Assembly: GCA_015680685.1 (NCBI GenBank)
Contig: MNCI01038362.1
Span: forward strand, 447,104 to 476,900
DNA: 29,797 nt
Source: Gnetum montanum
Taxonomy: Eukaryota; Streptophyta; Gnetopsida; Gnetales; Gnetaceae
Direction of reading: 5' to 3'
The notes beneath the pieces were generated by a model. The model had not been told where the DNA came from. It saw only the letters and a list, made by a program, of their open reading frames with translations, and did no database searches. Both the position numbers and the translations under genes were made by a program. Shown here piece by piece: positions 11,078-20,938 of this stretch (position 1 is the stretch's first letter; every line of letters begins with the position of its first letter).

Positions 11078-11299
11078 GACGAGCTCTTTGATTCATCCTT
11101 GCAGCACTTGAGATTTGTTTTCTTACGCATTTATTTTATTTTATCTTCTTATGCATTTATTTTATTTTATGTACTTTACATTTCTATTATTAGCACAACA
11201 ATTCATTTTGATCAATTAAGCAAATTATTAAATTACACAAGCACAACCACTTCGAGCATGTGTGTAATGCTTGCTAATCCAATAACGATTAGCGTTTGG

Positions 11300-11369
11300 T
11301 AATCCTAACAGTGTTGCTCTAGGTCAGGATGTGTACGGCAAGTGGGAACGGATGCTGGTGTTAGGATTA
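11300..11369. repeat. 10-bp inverted repeat in LTR 1
   Basis: TAATCCTAAC (11300-11309) and GTTAGGATTA (11360-11369) are perfect inverse complements separated by 50 nt. In LTR 2 the right arm is intact (26177-26186) and the left arm matches 8 of 10 (26118-26127). In the transcript this could form a stem in the 5' leader. Confidence 0.6.
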
Positions 11370-11656
11370 GTTAGAACTTATTTAATGGGTAGTTAAGTTA
11401 AATTAGTCACTTAGTTACCTCTCTCCTTCCCTAATAGCATAGGACATAAAAATATAAAAACTATAAAAATCATATGCCTCAAGCTTACTTAACCATACAA
11501 TCATGACATACAGGTAAGCTTGGAAAGACAACAATCAACTAACTCGTCCTTGTTCCACAAAGGTGCATAAGCACTTAGTCATTAGAATTTGACCAGATCG
11601 TGTGTGAAACACTTGTATTCGTATGGTTGAGCGTAGAGGTACCTTGCCACTCATCA

Positions 11657-11676
11657 TTAGCGCTATTGCTAGGGAC
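11657..11676 (+). promoter_or_regulatory. primer binding site, tRNA-Asp type (element 1)
   Basis: Directly after the LTR end, 15 of 20 bases match the primer site complementary to plant tRNA-Asp used by Athila-type elements (TGGCGCCGTTGCCGGGGA). All five differences are C-to-T or G-to-A transitions, so this reads as a once-good site aged by deamination. Minus-strand DNA synthesis would have started here. Confidence 0.75.
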
Positions 11677-12022
11677 TTAATTGTTTGTGCACTAACTAGA
11701 CCATAGGAAATCATTCACATCCTTAGAACGAATCCTTAGGGTTGATTGAGAAATTAATAAGCAAGAATACTTTGCACACTGAATAAACAAGTATGTCTCC
11801 TTCTTTGTGTGAAAGTGCCTCACCGCCTAGGTCTAAAACAGGAAACAATTGACGGCATAATACACATGACGTTGATCTGCCAGTCCCTCAATAAGTTTGA
11901 GTGATATATATTCATCTCGATGAGTATATACCAAACTTCACTTTTATCCTCCATCAAGATGAACAACTGCGTTGGCGAGACTTAGAAGGTAACATAGTGT
12001 TACCTCCTGATCGTTAAGTCCC

Positions 12023-12104
12023 GAGCATGCTTCTTCGTGCTCTCACATGAATTGGCATGCTGNTGAGCATGCTTCTTCGTGCTCTCACATGAATTGGCAT
12101 GCTG
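12023..12104. repeat. 40-bp duplication around a single N (assembly join)
   Basis: The same 40 bases, starting GAGCATGCTTCTTCGTGC, occur at 12023-12062 and 12065-12104 on both sides of the N at 12063. Element 2 has this sequence only once (about 26838-26876). The simplest reading is two overlapping contig ends joined without merging. Confidence 0.85.
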
Positions 12105-13467
12105 CACTTACACACAGAATACATTGTGCAAGATCATGACTCGAGAGAATACCGTTCCACAGAGGCACAACGTCAAAGGGACTTGCAACCGAAGAGACAT
12201 CATAAGTCTTTGAAGGGTAAGTGGTCCCAGGATGGCCCACATGTCTTAAGTGAAAACGAGGGTGGTGAACCTACCTCAGGCAATCGCCTACACAACGATG
12301 TTCCTCCCCTTAACTTTGGCCAAGGGGTAGTGTATTAGAACCTTCATTCCACTATTCATAAGCCAGGTTCTAATACCCAAGAGCACAAAGGGTCTGAAAA
12401 AGGGACACGAACTCATGATAAAGGTGGACATTCTAATTGCAATTACGATTGGGGCCAAGATCGCATAAGAGAAGATAGCAGACATTGTCATGGTGACAGT
12501 TCTCCTTCATCTTCACCTTCATCATCTCCTGCATCCTCTCCTTCAATATCTGGACGCGGTCATAAGGAAAAAGGCCATGGGGATCAAGGTAGGCAAAGTG
12601 GAAGTCATAGACAAAACAACCAAGAAAGGGGACAAGGACATTCTAGAGAGTCACGACATAGAAGAAGAGAGAGTAGGGAATAATGTAGACATCATAGATG
12701 CCATGGACAAGACGATCACAATGAACCCCTACTCACTACTTGAAGTATGTTAAACATAACTAAGGCTGTTAGAATTCTAACAAGGCACCAGAAAGATAAT
12801 AGGATCAAGAGATTAGATATGAACAATATCTCATGATTTGAAGAGGGATACAACGCTAATCCTCAAAATCATTTATAAGCATTCCCTGACGTGTGTGCCT
12901 TACAAAACATAGAGAACAAATGGCAAAAACTTAAGTTGTTCCCACGAACATTAGTTAAAGAAGCAAAAAGCTGGTACTGGTCTTTAGAATCGGAATCCAT
13001 TCGTAGGTGGAGTACTATGTTAGAAATTTTTTAATGACAAGTACCAAACGTACTCTCAGGTGTCTAACTTGCGAAAAAAAATCCAAGGCTAGAAACAAGG
13101 AGGACATGAACCCTTGGATGCTGCCATGGGCCAATACTTTGCACTGTTACATCGTTGTCCTGACCATGGTTATTCCCAAAGGGATCAACTGCACCATCTT
13201 ATGGATGGGCTTAGGCATGAAATGAGAAGAACCCTTGAGACTTATGCCCAATGGAGAGTATCCAAGCTTAGGTCCCATCAAATTCAATGAGTATTAGAGC
13301 AAGTTGCTAAGGAAGAACGTGAGCTACGGAAGAGAGAAAGTGTGGAAGAGTATAATAGAGATCCTTCCCTTTGGAAGAGGGGAGTAAGATTTTGTGAGGA
13401 TGAAGAAGAGTCACCACTCAAAGATATGGTGAATAGGAAAACTTTGCCTATCCAAAAGATGACATCA

Positions 13468-13720
13468 NNNNNNNNNNNNNNNNNNNNNNNNNNNNNNNNN
13501 NNNNNNNNNNNNNNNNNNNNNNNNNNNNNNNNNNNNNNNNNNNNNNNNNNNNNNNNNNNNNNNNNNNNNNNNNNNNNNNNNNNNNNNNNNNNNNNNNNNN
13601 NNNNNNNNNNNNNNNNNNNNNNNNNNNNNNNNNNNNNNNNNNNNNNNNNNNNNNNNNNNNNNNNNNNNNNNNNNNNNNNNNNNNNNNNNNNNNNNNNNNN
13701 NNNNNNNNNNNNNNNNNNNN
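13468..13720. other. assembly gap, 253 N
   Basis: The bases are unknown. By comparison with element 2 (28239-28664), the missing part should be the gag segment with the CCHC-like knuckle, about 426 bp, so the gap length is probably not measured. Confidence 0.9.
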
Positions 13721-14290
13721 ACCCACAATCATGGGGAATGCCACCACCAAGGCAATAGTATCCTTACCGGCAACCTGACCGGTATGGATATTACGTGCGG
13801 CAGCTAATCTCCCCAGATGACTCTACTGGTCACGTCACTCCTCAACCTCACTACCAAGCCCACGAGTATCATGGGACTCTCTCTTCTAGAGGCAATATTC
13901 TGCAAGCATATCATCCTTCTCATTCGGCCGCATCTCTTCCACCAATAGCTCCACCACCACCCATGATGAAAGTTGAAATCCCTACCCAGTTGCAGCAACG
14001 TAACACCACGAGGCCTATTAACTCTCAACCTACTATTGGTTCCAACAACCACATGAAGAAAAGACCTTTCTTTAGAACTAACAGTCCAACCAAGCCTTTG
14101 CAATCACAAGCAGCTGATTCCTTAGATGCCTCAGTATTAATCAAAACTTCAGAGCCCCCTTCAACCTAATCACTGAACTCAACACATACGGTCATGCTAA
14201 CACATGTCGTTACTAATTGGATTAAAGCTGGTCACCTTCTTAGAAAATTCTCTGATCTTGGGAGTCCTTTGATATACTTACAAATCGCTA

Positions 14291-14712
14291 GAAATGTGCC
14301 ATGCAAGGCTCTTTTGGATTCAAGTTCCGGTGTCAACTTGATTTCTTAAGAAATGTACAAGGCCTGGAACCTACCTCCATTGAAAAAGAGCAACATTCAT
14401 CTAGAATTGGTCGACCAGTCCATCATTGTCCCATTGGGATTGGTGGAAGATATTGTTACCATTGTTTGTGGATGGTCGTACCCAGTTGACTTCCTAGTGA
14501 TTCAGGTAAACAACGGGAAGGGGAACTTCCCAATCATAATGGGAAGGGCATGGCTAAGCACCATCAATGCACACCTAGGAATCTATCATTTTTCCCTAGA
14601 AATATCAAAGGAAAATATATTCGAAAAGATCAACAAGAAGAAATTTTTGTGCATTGCATACAGTGACACAGGGTGTAATTACGTACAGAGATCATGGTTT
14701 GTGCAAAGTTGA
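14291..14712 (+). pseudogene. retroviral-type aspartic protease region, element 1
   Basis: The frame contains ALLDSSSGVNLI, an altered form of the usual active-site D-(L/S/T)-G-A signature, then PLGLVEDI, the family's PVDFLV strand and PIIMGRAWL, which matches the conserved IILGRPFL segment of Ty3/gypsy proteases. A TAA at about 14348 replaces a CAA that is intact in element 2. The frame is the same as in gag upstream and RT downstream, so gag-pol was probably one polyprotein. It would have cleaved that polyprotein; this copy is dead. Confidence 0.75.
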
Positions 14713-14949
14713 GCATTGCCTACATGCGATCAGTGTGCATAAGTGATTAACATATAAAGATGCCTGTATGCAGCATCCACATGACATGAAGACACCCAGT
14801 GGTTGTTAGCTGATCAAGAAAGCAGTTCACTCATATGCATGGAACCAACTGAGGGTTTGGCTTGTGCTTACATCAATAGCATAGACGCATTAAAGCAAGT
14901 CCATCGCCAAATTCCAAGTCTTAACCTTGAAAATATCAACTAAGGGAAG

Positions 14950-16464
14950 TTGGAAATATTTAAGAAATTTAAGCAGGAGCCCCTCGAGCTGAAACCATTG
15001 CCCACCAGTATGGAATACATGTTTCTTAAAAACGAAAAATCAGTAATTATCAACATTAAGCTTGCTCTGCAATCAAAAGAGAGACCACTGAAAGTAATAA
15101 ATCGATGGTCGAAAGCCTTCACTTGGTCATATCCTGAATTAACTGGAATAGATCCTAGGATATGCCAACATAGGATTTACACTAACCCCTCCATGAAGCC
15201 TCAAAAACAACTATAGAGGCGTTTGAACCCAAAGCTAAAGTAAGTAGTCAAGGAAGAAATCGAACAGCTTCTCAAGGCTAGGTTCATATACCCCATTGCT
15301 AATAGCGAATGGGTTAGCCCCTTAGTTATTGTGCCCAAAAAGGGAGGCAAATGGAGGGTGTGCATAGATTTCAAGCTACTGAATATGGCAACATTCAAAG
15401 ATCACTTTTCATTGTCAGTTGTTGACCAAGTCTTATACACCATCGTAGGGAATCGCTATCATAGTTTTTTGGATGGATATAGTGGATATAACCAAATATA
15501 AATAGCCCCAAAAGACCAAGACAAGACTGTGTTCACCAGTCCTTAGGGAATGTTTTCATACAAACAGATGTCATTTGGCTTGTGCAATGCCCTTGCAACA
15601 TTTCAATGACTAATTTTAAGCATATTCCAATAGCAGATAGGGAATGGCGTGGAGGTCTTTATGGATGACTTCTCCACTTATGGAGAAAACTTTGATTAAG
15701 CCTTGGATCGGTTGGAGAAAGTGTTAAAAAGATGTGTAGAAACCAATTTGAGGCTCAATTGGCAGAAAAACCATTTGATATCCAAGAAGGCATAGTACTA
15801 GGGCACAAAATCTCAAATCTCACACATAGGGATAGAGGTAGACCCCGAGAAAATCAAAATTATCCAAGGAATTACCCATCAACCAAAAACTGTCAAAGAT
15901 ATTCAGTCATTCCTTGGACATATTGGCTATTATAGGAAATTTATTGAGAACTTTTCAAAGGTTTCCAAACCATTGGTGGAATTAACGAAAAAGGACGTAC
16001 CTTTTGAGTGGACCAGGGAATGTGAATTAGCTTACCAAACTCTGAAATAGAAGCTAGTAGAAACACCCATTCTACAAGCTCCTGACTAGTTCAAACCATT
16101 CCATATCATGATTGATGCATCCAACTATGCTTTAGGAGCCGTACTTACACAGTTAGATGACTAGAAGCATCCTTTTTATATCCACTATGCAAGTAGAAGT
16201 ATCGCTGGCACACAACTTAACTACACTACCACAGAGAAAGAATTAATGACTATAGCGTTTGCACTAGAAAAGTTTAGACACTATGTATTGGAGTATAAAG
16301 TATATATACATACAGATCATAGTGCAATCCGGTTTCTCATGAATAAGCCAATGGTAAGCCCTCGTATCATACGATGGCTTGTAATCTTACAAGAGTTCAA
16401 TTTAACGATGATTGATCGTAAGGGAACTGAGAATGTAGTTTTTGATCATTTATCTCGATTGTGA
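14950..16464 (+). pseudogene. reverse transcriptase and RNase H, element 1
   Basis: The RT core runs from about 15250. It has EWVSPLVIVPKKGGKWRVCIDF (15308 on), SFLDGYSGYNQI, the FSYKQMSFGLCNA region and the catalytic VFMDDFS, with the Asp pair at 15664-15669. A connection region with FLGHIGYYRKFI follows. RNase H spans about 16090-16464, with catalytic acidic residues in MIDASNYALGA, TTTEKEL and HTDHSAI. About a dozen in-frame stops interrupt RT-RH, yet no indel breaks the frame. The enzyme would copy element RNA into DNA and remove the RNA strand. Confidence 0.88.
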
Positions 16465-17853
16465 TGGGACAACAAAGAGGATGAGTATCCAATTTTTTAT
16501 CATTTCCTTGATGAATTCCTCTTTGCCAGTGTAGTGAATAATCAATCAACCACAGAGACAAACTAGTACAATAGCATTCTTACTTATCTCCTTACCCAAC
16601 AAACACCACAGGAGTTAAACCTTAAGAAGAAACAATAGTTTCTTCATTGAGCCAAGTACGTTATGGAGATCAATGGGCAACTTTACAAAGTGTGTCCCGA
16701 TGGCTTGGTTCAATGGCATGTTCCTGATATAGATCAACTACAAGTTCTCCAAGATGCTCATGAGGGTCCTTATGGGGGTCATTATGCTAGGAGATGAAAA
16801 ATCATCAAGATCCTACTTGCAGGAGATTATTGGCCTACATTATTTTAGGACGCCCATCGTTTCGTCCAATCTTATGAGTGCTGTCAACGTGATGGGGGAA
16901 TGACTGTTAGAATGGAGGATCCACAACAATGAATTCAACCATTAGAACCCTTCGACATTTGGGGAATTGATTTTATGGGGCTGATTACACCAATGTCCAA
17001 TGGAAAAGCTTATATTATTTTTTTCGTTGATTACCTAACAAAATGGGCTGAAGTAGCTGCTGCTAAAGATTGTACATCATCTACAACTGCATGATTTGTT
17101 CAACAACAAATCATAAACAGGTTTGGTGTGCCGTGTGCACTTATTTCAGACAATGGTACGTACTTCATAGGTGCAACTTTTCGGAAATTAATGTAATGCT
17201 TAGGTGTTGAACACAAACTGACAACACCATACCACCCCCAAGTGGACAGTCAAGCCGAAGTCACCAACAGGGAGATTACAAAAATATTGACATGAACTAT
17301 TAACAAGTTTAGGCAAGACTGGAGCACTAAACTAAACGATGCTCTTTGGGCATACCGTTCCACATAAAAACTCCGTATAGGCTACTCTCCCTATGAGTTA
17401 GTGTATGGTAAATTACCAATGCTTCCCATTCAAACTGAGCTTCGTACACTATCTACGGCATGTGATCTCAACCTTGACCTTGACCTAACATAGAAACAAT
17501 GGTTACCAACTCTTAATTTGCTAGATGAAAATTGACTAGCTATCTTGTCATCTAATGAATTGTACAAGGCATTAAATATGCAATGTCATGACCTAAGAAT
17601 TAGGAAAGTTAAATATCAACCGAGAGATAAGGTTCTCTACTAGAATCCCACACATGTGTCACAACGTGCTAAATTTTAAACACTGTGGGAAGGACCTTAT
17701 ATTATTTACACAAATTTTCCTTGAGGGGCCATGATAATATACAAACCTGAGAGCCCAGATAAGAAAATTTTGGTAAACGTGCAACAAACCAAACCTTTCC
17801 AGGAGCTTAGGATAACCAATACACATGCTACCTCTATTAATGCACAACCTTGA
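16465..17853 (+). pseudogene. integrase, element 1
   Basis: The HHCC zinc finger is visible as HEGPYGGH (about 16758) and ECCQRDG (about 16877). The DDE core has DFMG (about 16969), ISDNGTYF (about 17143) and the Glu in QAEVTNRE (about 17250). LWEGPYII near 17690 is a GPY/F module; no chromodomain follows, which argues against the chromovirus branch. The frame is unbroken by indels but carries about 15 stops. The final TGA at 17851-17853 may be the original stop of the polyprotein. Confidence 0.85.
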
Positions 17854-17887
17854 TCACTATTTCAGATCTCCTCCTTTCAACTCAACC

Positions 17888-17900
17888 GTGGGGGAGATGG
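17888..17900 (+). promoter_or_regulatory. polypurine tract-like site
   Basis: GTGGGGGAGATGG lies 35 bp past the integrase stop and resembles a polypurine tract, the primer for plus-strand synthesis. No LTR follows here, so it may be a central tract, or chance. A second G-rich run (GTTGTGGGGG) lies at about 19247. Confidence 0.35.
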
Positions 17901-17931
17901 CTACCTATGCTAATCATTCTAGGCCCTCAAT

Positions 17932-18065
17932 TCTTTTTAAATTTTTTTTACAGATTTTTGTTTTACACGTTTTTATTTCACACATTTTTTTTACACATTT
18001 TTCCAGCTTTTCTTATTTTTTTTACACCATCGTTCATATTTTTACTATTTTTTTGATTGCTTAAT
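17932..18065. repeat. T-rich low-complexity tract
   Basis: About 130 bp of T-runs broken by ACA/ACG units (TTTTACACATTTTT-like). It separates integrase from the downstream non-pol part of element 1. Chance ORFs here encode only Phe/Leu-rich peptides and are not credible genes. Confidence 0.8.
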
Positions 18066-18840
18066 TTACTTTTATTCGTCATTCAATAAGTGCTCATGAT
18101 GGTGGATTGAATTATATCATATTGATTACTAATGTTTAATTTTTACCATTGAATTATGATGCTAATATTAAGGTATGGTTTTTTTGGTAAAACAGGCAAT
18201 GAGTCCACACCATCCACTCATCCATACAACTATATGGTCTCCTTTGGCTTGGAACTATACAGTCCCTTTTTTCTAAGTAAACTTGTTAATGAATTAGTGG
18301 CTGGGTACTTTTCAAACCAAGGAAAGACTCAAAGGATGTGACTTCAAGGGGATTCGATGCATTTGTGTTGGCCATTCTCTTGGGTGCTTGGATGCTTTTT
18401 CTTGGGTTTTCCACCATTCTGACATTGTTCAAAACTCAGGAAGTTGAGTGAATAAAAATAAGTCTTTGCATGATGTGGTTTTCACACACACAAAAAAAAG
18501 GTGAAAAAAGAAGAAGAAAAAGGTGTGAATTTAAAGCACACCCCTTAGACATAATAAAGCAATATGGACTACAAGTGCTAGTTATGGCACTAGAAAGACA
18601 TGTTACCCATGCCTAAAGGTTTCCTCTAACTAAGGCCCTTTCTCGCTTCCTACTCTTCCATCTCGCTCTCTTTGGAATGGTGGTAACTTTTTGTGGAAAC
18701 ATTCTTGTTACTTCAGGTGGATGGATTGATCAAGTGTATTGATGTAAGGTCACTGGATGTGGTTTGTTTGAGTCTAGATTTGGGATGAGTTCTACTCACT
18801 CACATTAACCATAAAGTACACAAGGGGCTTTACACAACCT
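18066..18840. other. non-coding interval of element 1, downstream of pol
   Basis: No conserved ORF is seen. A CA run followed by an A/G-rich tract lies at about 18484-18525. The position between integrase and the missing 3' LTR fits the long extra region of Athila/Tat elements. Confidence 0.4.
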
Positions 18841-18866
18841 TGTTCTTGGGATTCCATTCCATTCTT

Positions 18867-19402
18867 TCATCCATCTTTCTTCCCATTTTCCACCTCATTG
18901 TCGGTTTTATCATTAGTCCATTCGGGGTTGATGCATTGTTTTTCTTTGGTGAATTCTTGTGGGTAAGTTTTTAACTCTTGCTTCCAAATGACATTCCTAG
19001 AGCCTACGGACTCTTTGGTTTGTGGGTTTATCAAGGCATAAAAGGCATGAACTTGCTTTGGGGAGAACCCATTGACATTTCTTTTTGGTGCAATTTTTTT
19101 CTTTCCCTTAAACATTTCCTGCAATCAATCATTTCTTGTTTCATCCCCATCCATGACATCCATTTTATTGGTGTTGCCATTGATATTTTTCATCTTTCTT
19201 GTTTCTCATGTTTTTCCATCTCATAGCTACTAGAGGTTCACTCTTAGTTGTGGGGGCCTTGGCACAAATTTTTTAATTTTCTCCATTTTACTATTTGCAT
19301 AACCCCTACACCTTGGGTAGTCACTTGTGATAAATTTTCGAACCAGTTTCTACCATAACCACAACTGAGCCAATGCGCTTCATATCGAGGCAAGGTATCA
19401 AC
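18867..19402 (-). pseudogene. possible antisense ORF remnant between pol and 3' LTR
   Basis: Two minus-strand open stretches lie head to tail: 19402-19244 (52 codons, containing RYEAHWLSCGYGRNWF) and 19124-18867 (85 codons, containing NGFSPKQVHAFYALINPQT). Coding-like sequence seems to continue across single stops or frame changes between them and past 18867. The Trp-, Lys- and Asn-rich composition looks protein-like rather than random, but I do not recognise the family. Some Tat-lineage elements, such as maize Grande, are known to carry an antisense ORF between pol and the 3' LTR, which is the same position. The link is inference. Confidence 0.35.
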
Positions 19403-19404
19403 TA

Positions 19405-19420
19405 NTTATTAGAGTGGTTA
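19405..19420. other. assembly join with LTR fragment
   Basis: The N at 19405 is followed by TTATTAGAGTGGTTA, which matches the U3 repeat of LTR 1 (near 10765), and then at once by repeat copy B. The 3' LTR expected here is absent, so the join is probably collapsed or chimeric. Confidence 0.6.
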
Positions 19421-20785
19421 CTGCAGAAATGTCAAATTAAATCTATGGCAATTACATTGCTCAAGGAAGAGGATGCATTGTACTTCAACGTTCATAATTA
19501 GTAGAAAAGGATTATCAATCTCATCTATCCTCTGTAATCATAATTTTTAACACTTTTATGATCACTGCAGGAACCAAAAATAATATCCTTTAGAAACAAT
19601 AGCACATAATAAAAGAGAATATCAATTGTAGCCATGGAACATTAAGCAAAATAATTAGTGATAATTATTGATATTAAACTCAGAGGTTTAGTTTTCAAGG
19701 TCATTTTTCAGGATTGGAAAACAAATGATTTTTAATGCAATACCATCCCTGTACTTGGTTACAGATAAAATTTCAATGGTAGCAAGGCTTTTTCCCTCAT
19801 CTCAATGGCAACGTATTGGTATTAGGAAAATATAGAAATGTCTTCATTTACATGTCCCATCATTAATTATGTTGTAAAGCTTAGCAACAAGATACACTGA
19901 TTGATTGCAGTAACCAAACTGCATTATTCCAAAGTTAAAATAATTAAATTAAATCTGAGAACTTGCATTACACATGATCTCAAAAAGGATAGCAACATTT
20001 TGAATGTGGATTTGTAATTTGTTCATTTATTCAAATATTCGCTTCAATGCTCGGAGCATCATGCAAAATCAATGCTAGAAGAACTCTCATAAAATCGTCA
20101 TACCAGTAATGTAACTCTGATAAAATGCAAGAATGCAACATTAATGAAATGAAATGGCCATCCTTATGTTATTTTGGTGCCAAAAAGGAACAAGTCAAAG
20201 TACAAAAATTGATGAAGGTAGAAAAATAAAAATGATTAGAATTGGATAGGCAATAAAATCCAGCCAAAAAAACTAGAACTGAAACCAAAATTTTATTGTC
20301 TAACGATGGTGGATTGATTCTATACTCTACTCAAGATACTATGATAGTAATTTTTTTACCTGATAAAACCTTCGCAGCAACTTGCCGTGGTGGATTGATG
20401 TCAAGATACTATGATAGTAATTTTTTTACCTGATAAAACCTTCGCAGCAACTTGCCGTGGTGGATTGATGTGCAGATTGTTTGTGGAAGCACGGGTTGGT
20501 AAGAAAACCCTTGCAAAACTTCAAAAATGTGTAAGAAGTCCCTCCACCTTGGAAGCTGATTGAAAGATAAAATCTGAAAGAGCATTGTTGAAAGAAGAAA
20601 CCCCAAATGTGCTGTTGCAATATGAAACATTGCAATGTTATGGCAGATACAAAGAAAATAAGCGTTTTCATGGTAGCTGAAACATTCATCCAATCTCATT
20701 TATTTTACCAAAACTCTGATAAACTATTTCACTATTTCACTCTCTAGTTTTCATCGGACTCGCAAAAACTCGTAGGGTTTCAAGT
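19421..20785 (+). repeat. dispersed repeat, copy B (uninterrupted end)
   Basis: This is a direct-orientation partner of 9411-10743, and it carries an extra 70-bp tandem duplication at 20331-20470. At the point where copy A is cut by the LTR (after CATGCTCAC) copy B continues CATGCTAAAGATCTCAGG, giving the likely pre-insertion sequence. No convincing ORF. Confidence 0.85.
20331..20470. repeat. 70-bp perfect tandem duplication
   Basis: 20331-20400 and 20401-20470 are identical, starting TCAAGATACTATGATAG. Copy A of the host repeat has the unit once (about 10335), so the doubling is recent or an assembly error. Confidence 0.93.
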
Positions 20786-20902
20786 TTCATGCTCACCATG
20801 CTAAAGATCTCAGGGTAGTGAAGATGATTTGGCTCCGATTCTTTGCAAAACTTTCAACCCTACGATTACTCACAAAAACCATAGTTACCCAAAACGGAAA
20901 CA

Positions 20903-20936
20903 GGCAACGGCAACGGCAACAGCAAAGGAAACGGCA
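20903..20936. repeat. GGCAAC-type simple repeat
   Basis: Imperfect hexamer repeats (GGCAACGGCAACGGCAAC, then degenerate copies ending ACGGCAAAAA) directly precede the 50-bp array. Confidence 0.8.
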
Positions 20937-20938
20937 AA

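Larger units (their letters stand above)
10744..11656 (+). repeat. 5' LTR of gypsy element 1
   Basis: The LTR starts TGATGAG and ends CTCATCA, a perfect 7-bp terminal inverted repeat of the TG...CA type. The left edge coincides with the end of homology between the flanking repeat copies, and the right edge abuts the primer site. It aligns along its length with the LTR at 25631-26470, with indels. U3 carries repeated ATTAGAG/GTTACTCTAAT motifs, followed by a TATA box and an AATAAA signal. Confidence 0.85.
11793..14290 (+). pseudogene. gag of gypsy element 1 (broken)
   Basis: The ATG at 11793 aligns with that at 26607 in element 2. The frame encodes an N-terminal region, a Ser/Arg/His-rich stretch (about 12400-12680), then a retrotransposon gag domain (about 12800-13060) with FEEGYN-, QKLKLFPR- and RRWSTMLE-like segments, and a Pro/Tyr/Gln-rich tail (13721-14170). 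Several in-frame stops interrupt it (for example TAG at 12336). One extra base near 13023, relative to element 2, shifts the frame into the one used by pol. A 40-bp duplication around the N at 12063 and the N run at 13468-13720 are assembly features. Gag would form the particle that packages element RNA; this copy cannot. Confidence 0.75.
10744..19420 (+). mobile_element. Ty3/gypsy LTR retrotransposon, element 1 (decayed)
   Basis: The order is 5' LTR (10744-11656), tRNA-Asp-type primer site (11657-11676), gag from 11793, then protease, RT, RNase H and integrase in one frame to 17853, then about 1.5 kb of non-pol DNA with a T-rich tract and a possible antisense ORF. The PR-RT-RH-IN order marks Ty3/gypsy. 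A tRNA-Asp primer site, no visible chromodomain and extra DNA between integrase and the 3' LTR suggest the Athila/Tat clade. The 3' LTR is not assembled: after the N at 19405 only 15-16 LTR-like bases remain before repeat copy B begins. About 35 stop codons make it non-autonomous. Confidence 0.88.

Noticed and set aside
13721-17853. Stop-codon recoding or suppression in gypsy element 1, given the long frame with many TAGs
   Set aside because: All three stop codons occur, and stops in element 1 correspond to sense codons in element 2 at comparable sites. Degeneration by transitions explains this without a new code.
17825-18064. Phe-rich + strand ORFs after integrase, as a possible env-like membrane protein
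   Set aside because: They come from a T-rich low-complexity tract; the hydrophobicity is a base-composition effect.
9411-20785. Direct repeat pair as LTRs of one large outer retrotransposon
   Set aside because: Copy A carries no primer site or internal gene of its own before element 1, and copy B is not preceded by a matching internal region. The repeat also lacks obvious TG...CA ends.
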